Source: Nymphaea colorata (lineage: Eukaryota; Streptophyta; Magnoliopsida; Nymphaeales; Nymphaeaceae). From it: DNA of 64,000 nucleotides. Both the position numbers and the translations under genes were made by a program. The notes under the pieces were generated by a model. That model worked only from the letters and a program-made list of their open reading frames with translations. It did no database searches and was not told where the DNA came from. The stretch lies in contig NC_045149.1 in assembly GCF_008831285.2 (NCBI RefSeq), positions 17,871,035-17,935,034 of the forward strand, given 5' to 3'. This document shows positions 24,384-38,289 of the stretch, in pieces; position 1 is the stretch's first letter; each line of letters begins with the position of its first letter.

Positions 24384-26850
24384 TCATAATTCAAGCACCA
24401 CAACTGCACATTAAGAAATGAGAATAAACAAACTTATCAGGAACAACAGTTTTTTGAATGCAGTGACTATAACTGTGTTTGTTAAGGGCAAGCTTACAGT
24501 CTGAGTCTGTAGTGATCCAGTTCTCTCTCTTCATGACCATGCACTCGTCCACACTGCATGCAGAGATTGAAACTTTGGCTGGGGGAAGAGATGAGTGTCT
24601 TGTGATCATTCTTTCACTCCTTACAGAAATGGGGGAGCAGGCAGATGAGGCAGAGCGGCTGCCAACATCAAACTTGAAGCTCATTTTGCTTGAATCTGAC
24701 GCTAATTCATCGTCACAGCGGCCTCTGAGCGCTCCTCGGTTCCGGAAGTACAGAACCTTTACACAAAATGAATATTAAGTAAATATACATATCCAATGGG
24801 TGTCATCAGCAGCCGGCAAATGACTTCTACCGTAACATAAGGGGCACACGTCTCTCTCTCTCTCTTTATATATATATATATATATATATACATATACAAC
24901 AGACAGAAAGAGAGAGAGCTTGTTTATTTTAATGCAGGGAAGTGGCATCAATTTGATTGTGAACAAGGGTCTCTATATGCTACACCACCATATGCCTTTT
25001 GTTTGTATCCATGCATTTGTGTATTCCTCATTTTATATGTATCAAGATTTCGTGACCTTTCCCGCTAGAGAGAAGAACTTCTGTAGTTTTACAATGTTCT
25101 TCCATTTCAAGGAAACCCCACGACTAGATTGATGCATAGACACCGGCTTCTAGGAATATGGCAATCTAGAAGCTGCACGTTCTGACCTTGAACAGAGGAC
25201 CCTGTTTAAGTTGTTCACTATGGTTTCCTTCCCTTTCATCGAGATTGAAGCCACTGGTATCTAGGAAAATGGCAATCTAGAAGCTTCATTGTCCAAGAGA
25301 AGACTAGCATCCACTATGACTGATTCGTTTCCATTTTTGGCTAAAACCAAGTCAGATGATCCAAGTTGCCATGGCTTGGTATAGCTGAAGCCAAGCGAAA
25401 CCCAAGGTGCATTACTTTTCAGAGGGTTTACTGAACTAAAATTCATGCCCATTGACACAAGGACTGTCAACTTTGTACTTCAAGTTGGCATACACAGTAG
25501 GAACACCGAATCTCAATGAGTTTGTGCAGTGAACTTGGGTGAGAAAGTGTTGATTCGCTTTAAACGTGAGATCCGACGAAAAAGACAAGTAAAATTCTAC
25601 ACTGCAAAGTTATACCAATGAATGTGATCAACATGATTGATTTTGTAAGAATCAAAACTTGGTTTTTCAATCACGATGCATAGTTTTATAAAGATTTGGA
25701 AATTAACGGCCTAAAATTTTTCCAAATATTCTAGCCTCAAAAAATTATTTTTCCTTTTTAACATAAAACCATGACTTGAAAGTCTTAATTTTTTAGCAAA
25801 GTGGAACATGGTGAATGCGTCGGTGGTGTTGCAACTGACCTTCCAGCGTTTGCTTCCCCCTTTGTCAGGGTTAGATGATGCTGCCCAGCGAATTAGCTCC
25901 TTCATCTTTGACAATGCTCTTCTCTTCTCTCCCTCCTTGTGGGAATTGTTCTTGTGTGGGCATTCATTTCCAAAGTTGCTCTTCTTTGACCTGTTCTTTC
26001 CATGATCTGTCTGAGCAGATGAAGGTGCACTTGCATCACACACAGGCAAAACCTTACCACCGACATGACGAAACTCTGCCATGCAGTTGTGGCCCATGGT
26101 GATGTTGATGAGGTCTGCTCCCATTGGTATCAAAAGTTGCTTCAAAGTCAGTCTGCTGTAGAAGAAAGTGGAGCTGTTAGGGATCCCCTTCTTGAGAAAG
26201 ATATCTGATTTGTTGCACTTTCCTTCGTCTTCTTCTTCTGCACTTTGTTCTCGGTATTCTTCTGAGTCTATGGATGCGCCGGCCGTGTTAAACAAAACAA
26301 CATCCTTGGATCTTGCTTCTGTCAAACCAACATATCGTTGAGATCACCAAAAACAGGTTTAAGTCTAAAAGGAGTCCTACGAATGCCAGCATTACTCTCT
26401 TCTTATCAGTGAAGAAGATAAAGTCAAGGATCAAAAAAAAAAGGGAGAAAAGAGAAGAATCAAGGACCAAATAAAACACAATTAGCTATATTTGGTCACT
26501 TATTGAATACATGGCACTCATTTCACAATGATGAGTAGAGGAGCCAAGGAGCAAGTTTATCTTCTGCTACCTCACTATGCACAATCTGAAGAGCTTCAAC
26601 AATGAGCGCTTGGGAATTCGGTTTGGTATAATTGTTCAGCCTAAAAAGCTATAGACAAAATAGAGATATTGGTCTTCACCAAACATACCTGTTAGAGATA
26701 CCTTACTCCCATTGCTAGCCTCCTTCTTATGATCATGTGCTGCCTTAAGAAGCCACTGAAGGATCTACACCCAAGATTTTTTTGGGTCAGACATGACTAA
26801 ATTGAAAGGAAAAGAAATTCAGACAATGCGGATAGTTCCAGTACCTGCAT
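24384..26850 (-). CDS. Plant protein of unknown function (ILQWLLKAA start, WITTDSDFVVLEL end)
   Basis: I do not recognise a named domain. Five exons join in frame: 26845-26850 (only ATG CAG), 26707-26764, 25840-26318, 24498-24756, 24384-24403. Total 822 nt, 273 aa. Visible features are an N-terminal ILQWLLKAAHDHKK, an acidic stretch (SAEEEDEGK), a Lys/Ser-rich middle, MKELIRWAASS before the third donor, VLYFRNRGALRG after it, and the terminal WITTDSDFVVLEL. The last splice restores a hydrophobic tail (FVVLEL) typical of a conserved C-terminus, so this end is well supported. The start is less sure: the frame upstream of the ATG stays open for 59 more codons (to a stop at 27028-27030) but has no other ATG. 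A TATA box at 27048 supports the shorter reading. No signal peptide or membrane segment seen; possibly nuclear or cytosolic, by inference. Confidence 0.75.
24851..24896. repeat. (TC)n-(TA)n microsatellite
   Basis: A CT run passes into a TA run within the intron 24757-25839, about 90 bp upstream (genomically right) of the acceptor of exon 24498-24756. Confidence 0.95.
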
Positions 26851-27047
26851 GTTGCTCAATTGGTTACACTTATAGAATGGATGTGATAGGGGAGGCAAGC
26901 AATGAGACAAACAGAATACAAATTCTTTTTTCTCTTGTGTCTGTACAAGAAGAGCAATGAGATTCCTGTCTCCTGAAATAACTTTGACTGATTCTAGATA
27001 ATGTGGAGTTCTGAAGAACTGAGTTGGCTACTGACACTCCCTTCAGT

Positions 27048-27054
27048 TTATATA
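27048..27054 (-). promoter_or_regulatory. TATA box of the WITTDS-type gene
   Basis: TATATAA on the minus strand, about 200 bp upstream of the proposed ATG at 26850. This predicts a transcription start near 27020 and a leader of about 170 nt. Confidence 0.55.
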
Positions 27055-27059
27055 AGCTG

Positions 27060-30000
27060 CCCATGTGGGGAGGAGATAGACATGGACCATATAAAATTGC
27101 ATATTTTGTAGCTAGTCTTTAGAGAGCATGTGTGGGCACAAACTCCTGGGCTTCAGCCCACATGGATGACTCATCAGCTGACCTCATTCTCCCCGTTCGG
27201 CTTTGATTTAGACAACACCATATCTGTGGTCAATACGGGTAGAGATCTTCATTCAGGCATACTCTAACCTACATAACCATACGTGAGTTTCAACCAGCAC
27301 CATCCATCTGAAGGAGAGATCAAGAGGGGCCCTTTGATTGGTGAAAGAATCAATGACAAACGGTTTCAAATCACTCAAATTGTGGATGGCCTCTATGGAA
27401 TTACAACACTTATCAGTAGGTTGCCCCCTAACAGACAATCAGAAGAAAAGGGTACACGTGCCCAAATGAAGGCGCAATATCACCGATAACGTTAGTCGAA
27501 GGTTTCGCATTCTTCAGTAGTCAAGTAATTGATTCTCATTCTCCAATTATTATCAACCCATTTGGTCATATTTAATTTGTCTATTGGATTTCTAACATTA
27601 AGTCAGAAGCTAACAAGCTTCGAACTGCCAAATTTCAATTAACAAGATCTGGGTGTGTGTCTCTGCGTTTTTAATGCCAAAAAATCAATGACGTAAATGC
27701 GTTGTACTCTTAATACTTTGAGAGACATGTAAGGCGGTAAATCTCTGCTTCTTTCTAAAACATGCATCAGTACAGATATTGAGATATCAGGATTTAAAAC
27801 ATAATTTTCACGAAGTAGGAATCACTTGCATAAAATCCTAGTCATGAAATACTAAATTGCTGGAACAGGGGGTGAATCTGTAAACCTTAGATCATTGTAG
27901 AGCTCCATTAGTGAACTGTCTTTCATGAACAGGATTTTTGCTGGAACAGGGGAGAATCGTTAAATTTGTAAATAGATGATTTTGTTTTTACTCCAAAAAA
28001 CTACACATCTTAAAAGATAACTGAGTTCAACTTGCCCTTTTTTTTTTCTTTCTTTCTTTAGCTCCATCACAGGTCGAGAGCAGGTGAAAGATGAGATTTG
28101 CCCAGAAAAAATATCACAATGAAAACTCTAGATTAAGATCTATCCCTGCCATTTTGCAGACAGCTCTCTGTCACATTTTTCCTTTTGGTGTTTTAGAAAA
28201 ATTCGTTTTATCTTGCATTTTGTCTTTTCCTTTGAAACCCAAGAAAATTTTCACTCAAAAAGTCTGTCGCTGTAAAAGATACCTGCTTCAGGTTGAGGCT
28301 GATTCTTTCTTCCTAACTAACGACAGACGACGCTCTCATCACCTCACCACTGTTCTGTTCCCCAACGCTTGGGGAGTTGTTGGGACTTGGGAGGCCCTAG
28401 GAGATCCATAAGTGCCGTGAATGACCAGGTCTCAACTCTTCAGCTCCAGCCCGCAAGGTCATTGGGCAGGGAAAGCCCAAGGCTGTCACCTTCTAGTGCT
28501 GTTTGCCTCACTTTTCAGGAACAAGAAGTACAGAGGAATGAGAGTTGCTGGTCTTCGACGTGCCCCCTCTGGATCTGTTCTGTGGTAACAGATTTATCCA
28601 CGTTTTGGCTCACATGTAAAATCCCGAGAAGTACTCTCTTGCATGACCAATTTGGCAAAAATTTTTAGCTGACCATCTTGGTAGTTGCACTTGATGGGGA
28701 CAAATTTTTGAACGTTTCCGAAAGTTCCTGCTTCTCAGTAAGTCTAACGGGCTGCTCTTCTTTTCTTCTTCTATTCTGACAGGTGATTAAGCTGCGATTA
28801 ACTAAGCAAGCACCAGTTCATCGAAGAAAGAAACTTTGGTTATTGAAATCGAACTCTTGGTCGCCTGCCCCAAAGGGTTTTACATGGCTAGTGGGGCCGG
28901 TGACTGGCAGGAGGCCTGGTTAGATTTTCATAGGCGTCAATCTTTTACGTTAGTCGATGCAGCCCTCAACTCTGGAGGGCAATGGCAGAGCAAAAAATTT
29001 TGGGTGGATGGGCTCTAATTCAATAATTTTAATGTTTTTAGGGGTATCAATATATATAAACAATCGAATATATCAAAACATTTATAAAATTAATGTAGGC
29101 ATCACCTGGTGGGGGCAAGAAAGAAGGGAGTCTAGATAGCTTTTAATTGTTCAATGAACCCTTGGTCGCTGCAATTTGGAAGCCTTAAGTACAACTCCTA
29201 GTGAGGTTGCCCAAATAAGAAAATGCCGTTTCTTAAAACCAAAAACTGAGATAATATGTGAAAAAGATCCTTTATAAGAACAAAATGACCGAACACACGA
29301 GCAGTGTATTCTACCCCGAACATGCAGCGCCTTCTACTAGTTAGGTAGACCGAACTCTTGTCAGAAGGCCACGGATCTCACTGTCACCATCTGCACCTTT
29401 GACTCAACATGTGGCTGGTAGTGTACCCACTCGACGTTGTTAGCATGCTCGCGAGGAGTAGTTTCTGTTTGTAAATGCTCTGGACAACCAGAAGGCACTT
29501 TCAAGGACCCCACAAAAGAATGTTCATGACTTTCTTGTTTGTTTGTCTTTCTTTCTTTCTTGGTCAACATAATTTCATTGATGCTTGCAGTGCTGGTTTG
29601 TATGTTTCAGTTGGACACTTCTCAAGCCATCGCCGGCCGGCGACAAGTAAAGGCCTGGACCCTGCAAAAGCATGCACGCACATTCTTCGCCGGTTCACTT
29701 TCACAGAATTCAGTTTGTGAATGCTAACGTTCATGCATCTTTCACTGGGTTTAGATCACAGCTATGTACTGTCTGGTGCTTTAAAAACTACATGATCGTT
29801 CGTTTGTGGATATAAATAAGGTCCAGCAACTGCAGTTAGTTGGATTAAAACTTCAAATATTTTTTCTTTTTTTCTTTTGGGGGTCCCTTGACTTCAGCAC
29901 TAGCAATCAGTACTTTTAAAATAAGTGGTTGAGAGATAGTATGCGTGTTCATGCACCAAACCCCATGGTTAAGCAGATTAGAAACATACAGACCGAAAGG

Positions 30001-32547
30001 AAATCTAAACAAGCATTAATTATTTAAGGACCTTTTGTATCGACACTTAGATTGGTCCCTTCTTATACTTAAGAATGTCAATTTGTACTTATAATATGCT
30101 TATAAGCATTTTCTAATCCCTGTAATCTTGGTCCTTTTCGTTGTCTGCTAGGCAGGAAATCCCTAATCTTGCGGATTGCAAACACAAATAGAAGGGAAGT
30201 TGATCTCAAAACCTGGTTATTAGCAACGCGAAGAATATGCTGGGATTTTTGGATCCCCAGGTTGGGTGCCACGTCTTATCACTTGCAAGTGGACGTCTAA
30301 GGCTACCATAGATGTGTCATTCTCTTGGGAATGGCAGATAAACTCTAGGTAGATGTCAGCTTGTATATTTATAGCTTTTCCTTTACAAAAAGTGATGCAT
30401 ATGGGAATTAAAAATATGTGAATGATGAATAAACGAAGTTGAATGAAGTATAAATAAAGGTGAATGATGAGAGATGGAAGAAAGTAGTTCAGTACATGTG
30501 CATAAAGTACTTGTTTCAATTGGAAAAAGACTAAACTTTCTTTCTAGATTTTGACTACATATTTATACAAGTTAAGGACTTAATGCTAAAAAATTAACTA
30601 GCTTAAAACAGATTTTTTTAGAGGATTGTGTTTAGCTGAGAACCTTCATCAGTCATCCATATTTTGTTGCATAATTTGACAAAGTATGACTTCCTGTATA
30701 TACGACACTCACAACCTGCCCCATTGTACCTATCCCTTGTGAGTCGTGACGATTTAAAGACCTGCCTATTTGGTAAAACAGTTGAGTTGCTTCTGCCTCC
30801 TGTGGAGCACTTTGGAGAAAATACTGTTTTTTTTTTAAAGTTTCTCGTGCCACAAATTCTAAAACTCAAATCCTATTATCAATTTTCTGAAAATTTAGAA
30901 AATTAACATTTCATACGCTTGATCTTGATTCTTGTATGAAAAAAAAAAAAAACAAAGATATTGGAATAGACACTCTACTTGCCAGTCGAGGTTGCTGTCG
31001 TAAGGCCACACAGTGCCTTGGTCCGCAGAGGAATATAAAATAAGTTATACGAGATTTGTTTAAGCCTCAAATGGGGATTGCCGGATTGTCCGTGCAAGAG
31101 AGACAACAGCTCAATTGACCTTCTTCTTCCATGGGCAGGCCAGTAACTGAGACACCCAGCAATTCATCACCAGAAAAGGTGCAACATGCAGTTGCTATGC
31201 AACAAGTGCTTATTATATTTGTAATCTGGTTGTAGTTGTACCGACTTAGTTGAAGAAGATACGACTGCAATTACTGCTTTGAAGAAAGGTTAAAGACTCA
31301 ATTTTTGGAGGCCAAGAGGGCCAACTTTTTGCCTTTTTCGACTTCCAAGGAAAAGTGGGCCTTTTTGAATGTGACCTTTTTGTTCACAGTATTTTCAGAA
31401 AACAAACTTTTTGATCAAAATCACCGAAGGTTTCTAAGCCAAACAATTCCCCAAAACATTACCCCAACACCTCGTAGTTTCTTTTGATGTAGCTTTATGT
31501 TTTTCCCTGAAATGTTCTCTCGTTTGATTCCTGTGAACGTTATATTTTTACGTTTTAAGTGGTGCAGTGCAGTACATAAGTTGAAAAATACACCATTGTT
31601 ATTGATGATGCCGGTGCAGCACAAGAACCAGAAAGCAAGGGGAAGGGGAAATAGGGGACCTTTAGGCAGCAGGTTGTTAACCTCAAACTCACCCTAAAAT
31701 ATTCAAACTGCTAACATTTTTTGGGTCTCCCCTTGTAACATACCTTCTCATGTTATTTCATTGAGCAATTCCGATGCCAACAACTAAGCGGCTGGTCATG
31801 GGTTCGACCTCATTCTAGTATTCTTTTTATAAGGCTGCCTCTGCCATGCCTGCTTGAGTGATGGCTTTCAAGCCTTTACATTATTGAAGAGGCGATCTTA
31901 GATACATACAATAAGTTAAAACCAACACCAGGGCCTTCTAGAATTTAACATGAAGAAGGATATGCTTTCGTTACCTGAGACTTGTGACATGATTTGATAA
32001 TGATCTGCCAAGTCTCGCCCCTTTATTAAATAAAACTTGAAGTATACTATTTAAGCCATGGGTTAGCAGATGCTAAAGCCCTTGTTCTTCCACATATAAT
32101 CCTTTCATTTCGCAAGTCCACACTCGATCTCCTCCTTATTTCCAAGAATTAAAAAACGAAAAAGCCAAATGATTAGGACGATTATTGAATCAACTTGTGA
32201 TTCAGAATATGAACGGGATTGTTCTTTGCCTTGGTGTGACGGAAACATTTCGTTCCAAGCATCTCCGAGTCACGGAAAATATAACATTCCTTTAATATGG
32301 CAAAAGAATTAAGAAAGTCGCCCAAAAAAATGTAAAAATGATCAGAGGACAGAAAAAGGTAAAATGGGATGACTGATCGAGAAAACACCAAATCAGAAAC
32401 AAGGGTATTGCACCTGCCCACAGAGAGCGAAAGAGCACCCGGTAACTTTTACTCATAAAAAAATGCAGCCAAAATCTAGGAACAAATATACAATAAGAAT
32501 AACAATACATTTTACATAATTTATTTTTAAAGGAATGCTTAACGACG
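27060..32547. other. Intergenic, no gene recognised
   Basis: Short open frames only, none with a recognisable domain. It holds a small near-direct repeat (TTGCTGGAACAGGGG-like, near 27859 and 27939) and a SINE-like B-box fragment near 31777-31830. The 3' end of the beta-adaptin transcript should lie just left of 32548. Confidence 0.55.
31777..31830 (+). mobile_element. tRNA-derived SINE-like fragment
   Basis: A-box-like CTAAGCGGCTGG is followed 5 nt later by GGTTCGACC, close to the pol III B-box consensus GGTTCGANNCC. There is no cloverleaf, so it is not a tRNA gene. Probably a SINE head or tRNA relic. Confidence 0.4.
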
Positions 32548-35500
32548 TCATTTTAGAAGGGACTCCATAGCTTCAAAGAAGAGAGGTGCCATCTCTGGAT
32601 TCGGGGTCTTGATCGAACACTTGACTCCAGGAACGCCGACTGCAGCGGTCAGTTCTATTAGGAAGATTATATTGCGAGGCACCTTCGCAGACAGGTAGAT
32701 AACTTCTTGATTTGCGTGCCTTCGTTTGGCTATGAAAAACATGTTGGAAGCACCCAACTTGTTAAGTATGGCATCCACACTGTTGATCACAGCACTTGTA
32801 AAATCCTTTACAATCTCGTGGGTATCAGGAAGAGACTTCCATGTCTGTGCATCAAACAAGATAATTAGATGCAATCAAAGAGGCAAGAAACTCAATGAAA
32901 TCAATCCAGAATCAGACGCTAATTTCAATTTGTAAATGTTTTGTAGGCGCTTGATGCATATTTTGAGCTACAATCGCAGGTTTTCAAGTTTGAGGGTCCG
33001 TTGGTACACTAGCTCAAACAATCCAATTATCACTTTATGAAATGGCGGCAACTTTTTTCTTAATCCATACACCTCATCAAACACCAATTTATTGCAGGAT
33101 GCTATCCGCTTGTCTTTGGGAACCCACTAGGGCAGGGAAACTTTTCTAGATCCGGTCTTGCAAAACTGAGTGCTGGACAGTGGCAACTGCGGTGCTTTAC
33201 AGCTATGTACTCTTACCACTCAAAGTTGCAATTGTGTAAACAAAAATTCTGTACCCTTTCTCTTCTCCCCATCTCTCTAAACACGTTTCAATGGTTAAAA
33301 AGAAAAAAAATATGCAATGTCGTGTTCTTCCAGGGCTCATGCTTTGGTGTAGCTGTATTGCCCAGAGATCAATCAGCTCACACTTCACAGCAAAAATTTA
33401 TCTCAAGCTGCTGCCCATCACATCATGCTTTGAATCATGTACTTCCGTCATGCATTAGAACAGTCAATTAAGAATTATCAATCAATTAAACATAGGAAGT
33501 TCCTCCAGATAAACCTTATGATTTTCATTGCAAGAACTAAATCAGTAAGCAGCAAATCTAGTAGCCATTCAGAAACAATGTACAAATTATACATGGGAAA
33601 AAGATCCATATCATGGCAAATCTACGTGCAAATGTAAGCTGCCAATAGCTATCAAACAAAATTAGCATACCTCAAGGAAACTTGCACGCTCCATTTTTCC
33701 GTCTTCTGAGAAAAACATTTGCAATGAGATCTTATCATTGAAGTACCACACTGGCTGCTGATTGTTTTTCACAGCAACCTGCAGGAGTGAGCTTGGAGGT
33801 CCAGGTGATATATTTTGAAACACCACCATTGGAAGTAGGGTACTTGCAGATGCACCCGGTTGCACTTGTCCAACCTAACCAACATCACAAGATCCCTTTT
33901 ACTATTTCATTTGATACATTCTATGAGAAAAATATGAAAATAGAATTGTTCTCACCTGAAGTGGTCCAGCAGCTGCCAGCCCAAATGTATTTTTGTTGAA
34001 CTGAATCATGAACCCATCCAGAACAATAGGTGAATTATTTTCAAATGACATACTGTAAAATATTTCGCCACCACGCCGTGTGAGCTGCGCGCTAATTTGG
34101 AGTCCTTGACCAGAAGATGATGGAAGCAAAACAGGCAAAGGAGTCCTGTGTAAACACAAAGAAACCAATTTTTAGCAGCTATGGAATCAGATATTGTGAT
34201 TTCAAATTAGAATATCTTAATCAGTCTATATAACTTACTCAGAAGCTGCAGGCTGCTGTTCAGCAGGGACACGTGCATTATCAAGACCTATCAGATCACC
34301 AAGCAAGTCCGGCACTGGAGAAGTAGCAGAAGGTGCTGGTGCCGAATGCTTTGGTGAAGCATATGAAACATTACCAGAGCTGGACATAGCAGAAGCATTG
34401 TCAACAACAGGTACAGGATTTTCTGAATCAATTCCATCAGGGTACTCATCGTCTTCTGGTCTCTGGACTGCTGTTTTGACATGGGTTACAAATACATCCG
34501 GGGGTTTATGATAAACCGATGAAAGGGTTGCAATATTTGCCAGAAGCTCATCAAGAACTGAAGGATCGAGTTGGTTCGAATCATCACTGATCACAGGCTT
34601 CTCAGCTAACACAACATCTTTAGCTGCCTGCAATAAGCCATTTAAGTAAGTCATAGAGCCAAACATTTATAACAACACATTTCACATTCTGCTAATATAC
34701 CTCTGGATCAGTCGAAAGAAGACGCCAGTATATGTATGCACGATCACGAAGGTCTGGATTATCTGTTTCTTGAGTAGCATTATTCAGCACTACCTGCAAA
34801 TAGATGAGATCCTATAAGGGCATACTCATAAATCTAATTCAATGCTACACAAGTAACACAACATACACTTCTTTAAGCATGAAATGTCATTGTTTGACAT
34901 TTCTATACACAGACTCCAACACTCTTTTGACACATCTAACAGTTGTCCCTTCTTTTCCTTATTTGACAAAAAACAGAAGGCCCTCACCTTCTCTATCTCC
35001 TTTTTCATTAAGCTAGAAAGAAGGCCACGGCTAAGGTGCTACCTCTTATCTACGCTCTTTCAGGCAGTTATTCAGTCATAAAGAAAACAAATTTCTGCCA
35101 AGAGGACATGATGCATTTCCGTTGTGATATCGTCAAGGTCAATTGGACATAGTTAATGGAGCTTAACACTCTTCTAGACTTGGACACGGCCATACAAGGA
35201 GATCAGAATATGCATATTGCAAAGCTATAAGCATTTCATACAAACTAAGCATTGGGAACCATTTTTTCACACCCCCATAAAACCTCTTCAGAATGGTTTG
35301 TTCCTAGGAATGGGACACAAATGTTATCTTCTGACAAAAACACTTCCTTTTTGAGGTTTCAATATGTTTAAAACCATCGCTAGTTTTTGCTTCATGTGGG
35401 GACTCGTTGTCCTGATTTTGACAAAATTCTCAAATCTGCACCTTATGACTGTTTCCTTGTTCATCATCGCATTATTTAAGATGAAATAACATCCTAAAGT

Positions 35501-36896
35501 CTTCAAAAAATGCATGTGACAAAGTCTGGAAAAGAGACCATCTTTCCTTCCAGCAAAAACATAAGCAATCAGTCAATGTTTTCAGGAAAGACTAAGAAGC
35601 AGTTTACAGAAGGACCTGAATCATCTGCTGCGGCCCTTCTGTTGGTTTCTTAAGAAAGAGCTTAACAGTTGCTGTCAATAGCTGTAGCTGAACAAGGGCT
35701 GGCTCCTCAGGGAAACTCTCTAAGAAGCTCTCAAGGAGTTCATCAGCATTATCGATTCTTTCTGCATATTCACCAATAATCCAAATCATTGATGCCTGCA
35801 AGAACCATGCATCGAACTTTAGCTTATCACAGCATACTATAGTCTTTAGAGCAAGATATGTTGACAAGCACCTTGGCTTCAGGCTCATCCAAAGTGTCTA
35901 AGCTTTCACACAAGGTTGCAATGATTGACTCATAGCTGCACATAATAATGATATGAAAATATAAGATCACCGAGCTTTTAATAACTACAGAACATAATTA
36001 TACATTTGAAAACAACTACGGACAATAACTCACGTGTTCGGGTACCGTCTGAAAATATCTTTTATCACTATTATAGACTCCTGTATGACATAATTAACTT
36101 TAATCTTTATCAGTTCCAGCAAAACACTAATGCATCGCTCAGCTGCCCTTTCAAGCTTTATGGCACATCTACCAATAGCACGAACAGCCTTTCTGACAAA
36201 ATCTACATCAACTTCTGTTGCGTATTCCTTCAATTCCAACAAAACCTGCAGCAGTTATCAATTGAACATCAGGAGTCCCAAGAATGTGAAAAGTAAAATT
36301 AGTGACACAGATGGAATAGAAAACATATATACTGTTAACATCAAGCACAAATAAACAGAAGTAACAAAGTCCTTAATGCTGAAATTTTTTAGCTTTACAA
36401 GATCATGAGGTCATTCACCTTCAATACGGTAACTTTTGCAGATTTGGGACCTCTAACATAGAACAGGAAGGATAGCAACAGTGCTGAACCTAGAAGCCCT
36501 AACTGACAGGTGCTGGACTCACAGAATTGTCCAGTATGAGCCACTGGCGAGAGCATGCTAATCAATCAAGGAGACATGAGAGCTGGCAACATTATATTCC
36601 TCGATTCCTTCCAATCTCAAAGATCCAGCTGCAATATTATCTTCTTTTAGTTGGCAAAGAAAGTTCAGATACCTTTGGCAGCAGCCTCCCCAGCTTCCTT
36701 TTGGTTAGGAAATCTGGAGTTTGCAAGGAGATGACAGCGGGAGTTGTTCGGCAAGTCTCAGCTACCCTATGTCACATGGGTGCTCCTAAACAGCTGCTGC
36801 ACCTGTGTGAACACAATATGGGTGCTGCTCTATCTCACATAGGGACAAGAATGGGTGTGGAGCACTTTCAAAAAATTTGGGTATGGGGACACGACC

Positions 36897-36927
<31 letters not shown>

Positions 36928-37070
36928 AAAGACGATAAAGAAAGTACTATTAAAGAAAATTAAATCGCCGGTCGCCGGAAAATCTCATCGGAAAATCCTG
37001 TTGAACAAGTAGCGTTGGGCCACAGAGAACATGAACAACCTTTTAATATCTGCCAAGGACTCTTCAATTC

Positions 37071-37109
<39 letters not shown>

Positions 37110-38223
37110 TTTAAAAAAAAACCTAATTAGTAGAAAACAATAAACTTGGTCAACTTTGACTGAGTACATAAAATGACGGATACAGCCATGAGTGCGTTGA
37201 CCACACCCAACACGGGTTTGGCTGTGTCCAGGCCATGTCCAAGGGCACACCTGTACCCATGTTGTATACATGTTGACACGAGTACCTCACCCAAATAAAG
37301 GCACCCATGTGATAGAGGTGCTGGTGCTATAGCAGCTGCAGCTCCGACATGGCATGTCCGAGAGAGAGAGAGAGAGTGAACCATGACTCTATAACTTATT
37401 TGTCAAATAGACAACTGATCAGAGCCATCTGATCGACAGATCGGACGGCCCTCATGCTCTGCATCTCACCCTGATCCTCCCCCTCTCCCTGACTCCCTCC
37501 CTTCTCACCTTCAACACCGGCGGCTACCTCTCCCCTTCCTCAACTCCTTATTTTTTTAAGAGAAGATGGGTGGAAACTCGGGTCTGCCGGTGAGGCGCTG
37601 GGCGGCAGCGGTCAAGATAGGTAAAGTTTCCACCCATCTTCCCTTTAAAAAAAATGAGAACAATTGAGGAACCACCACTGACGGCCACCGGCGCCATCCC
37701 TGATGCCGGCGGGCCGTGGTGGTGGAAGTTTGAGAGGGAGGGGGGAGTTGGGAAAGGGAAGGGAGAGAGGAACCATCAGGGAGAGACAAGTGAGAAAAAA
37801 TTAAAAAAAAAAAAGGACAGCATGAGTGCTCCGATCAGCTGTCCATTTGACAAATAAGTCTTGGAGTCATGGTTCACTTTCTATATAAGAGAGTTTTTTC
37901 TTAGGAATAGTACAAGAAGATTGGGAAAAAAAATCATGTAAATTTTAAAAAATTTAATTAAACCTAAAGATTAGGGAAAATAAAAAATGAGAAACTAATA
38001 AGGCAACATCAAAAAATAAGTAGATAAGCAACAAATCGAAATTAGAAAATGAAAACAAGCAGTCTGACGTTAAAAAACGTGAAAAAATGCCTAAAATGAA
38101 AAAAAGGGGGGAAACGAGTTTTTTTCGCATTTTTTTGGTTTTGGAGTTTTTTTTTTAAAGAACGATGTTTTTACCTTTTTTTCAGCTGACTTATTTTACC
38201 TTTTTTAACGTATTTTTTGTGAC

Positions 38224-38289
<66 letters not shown>

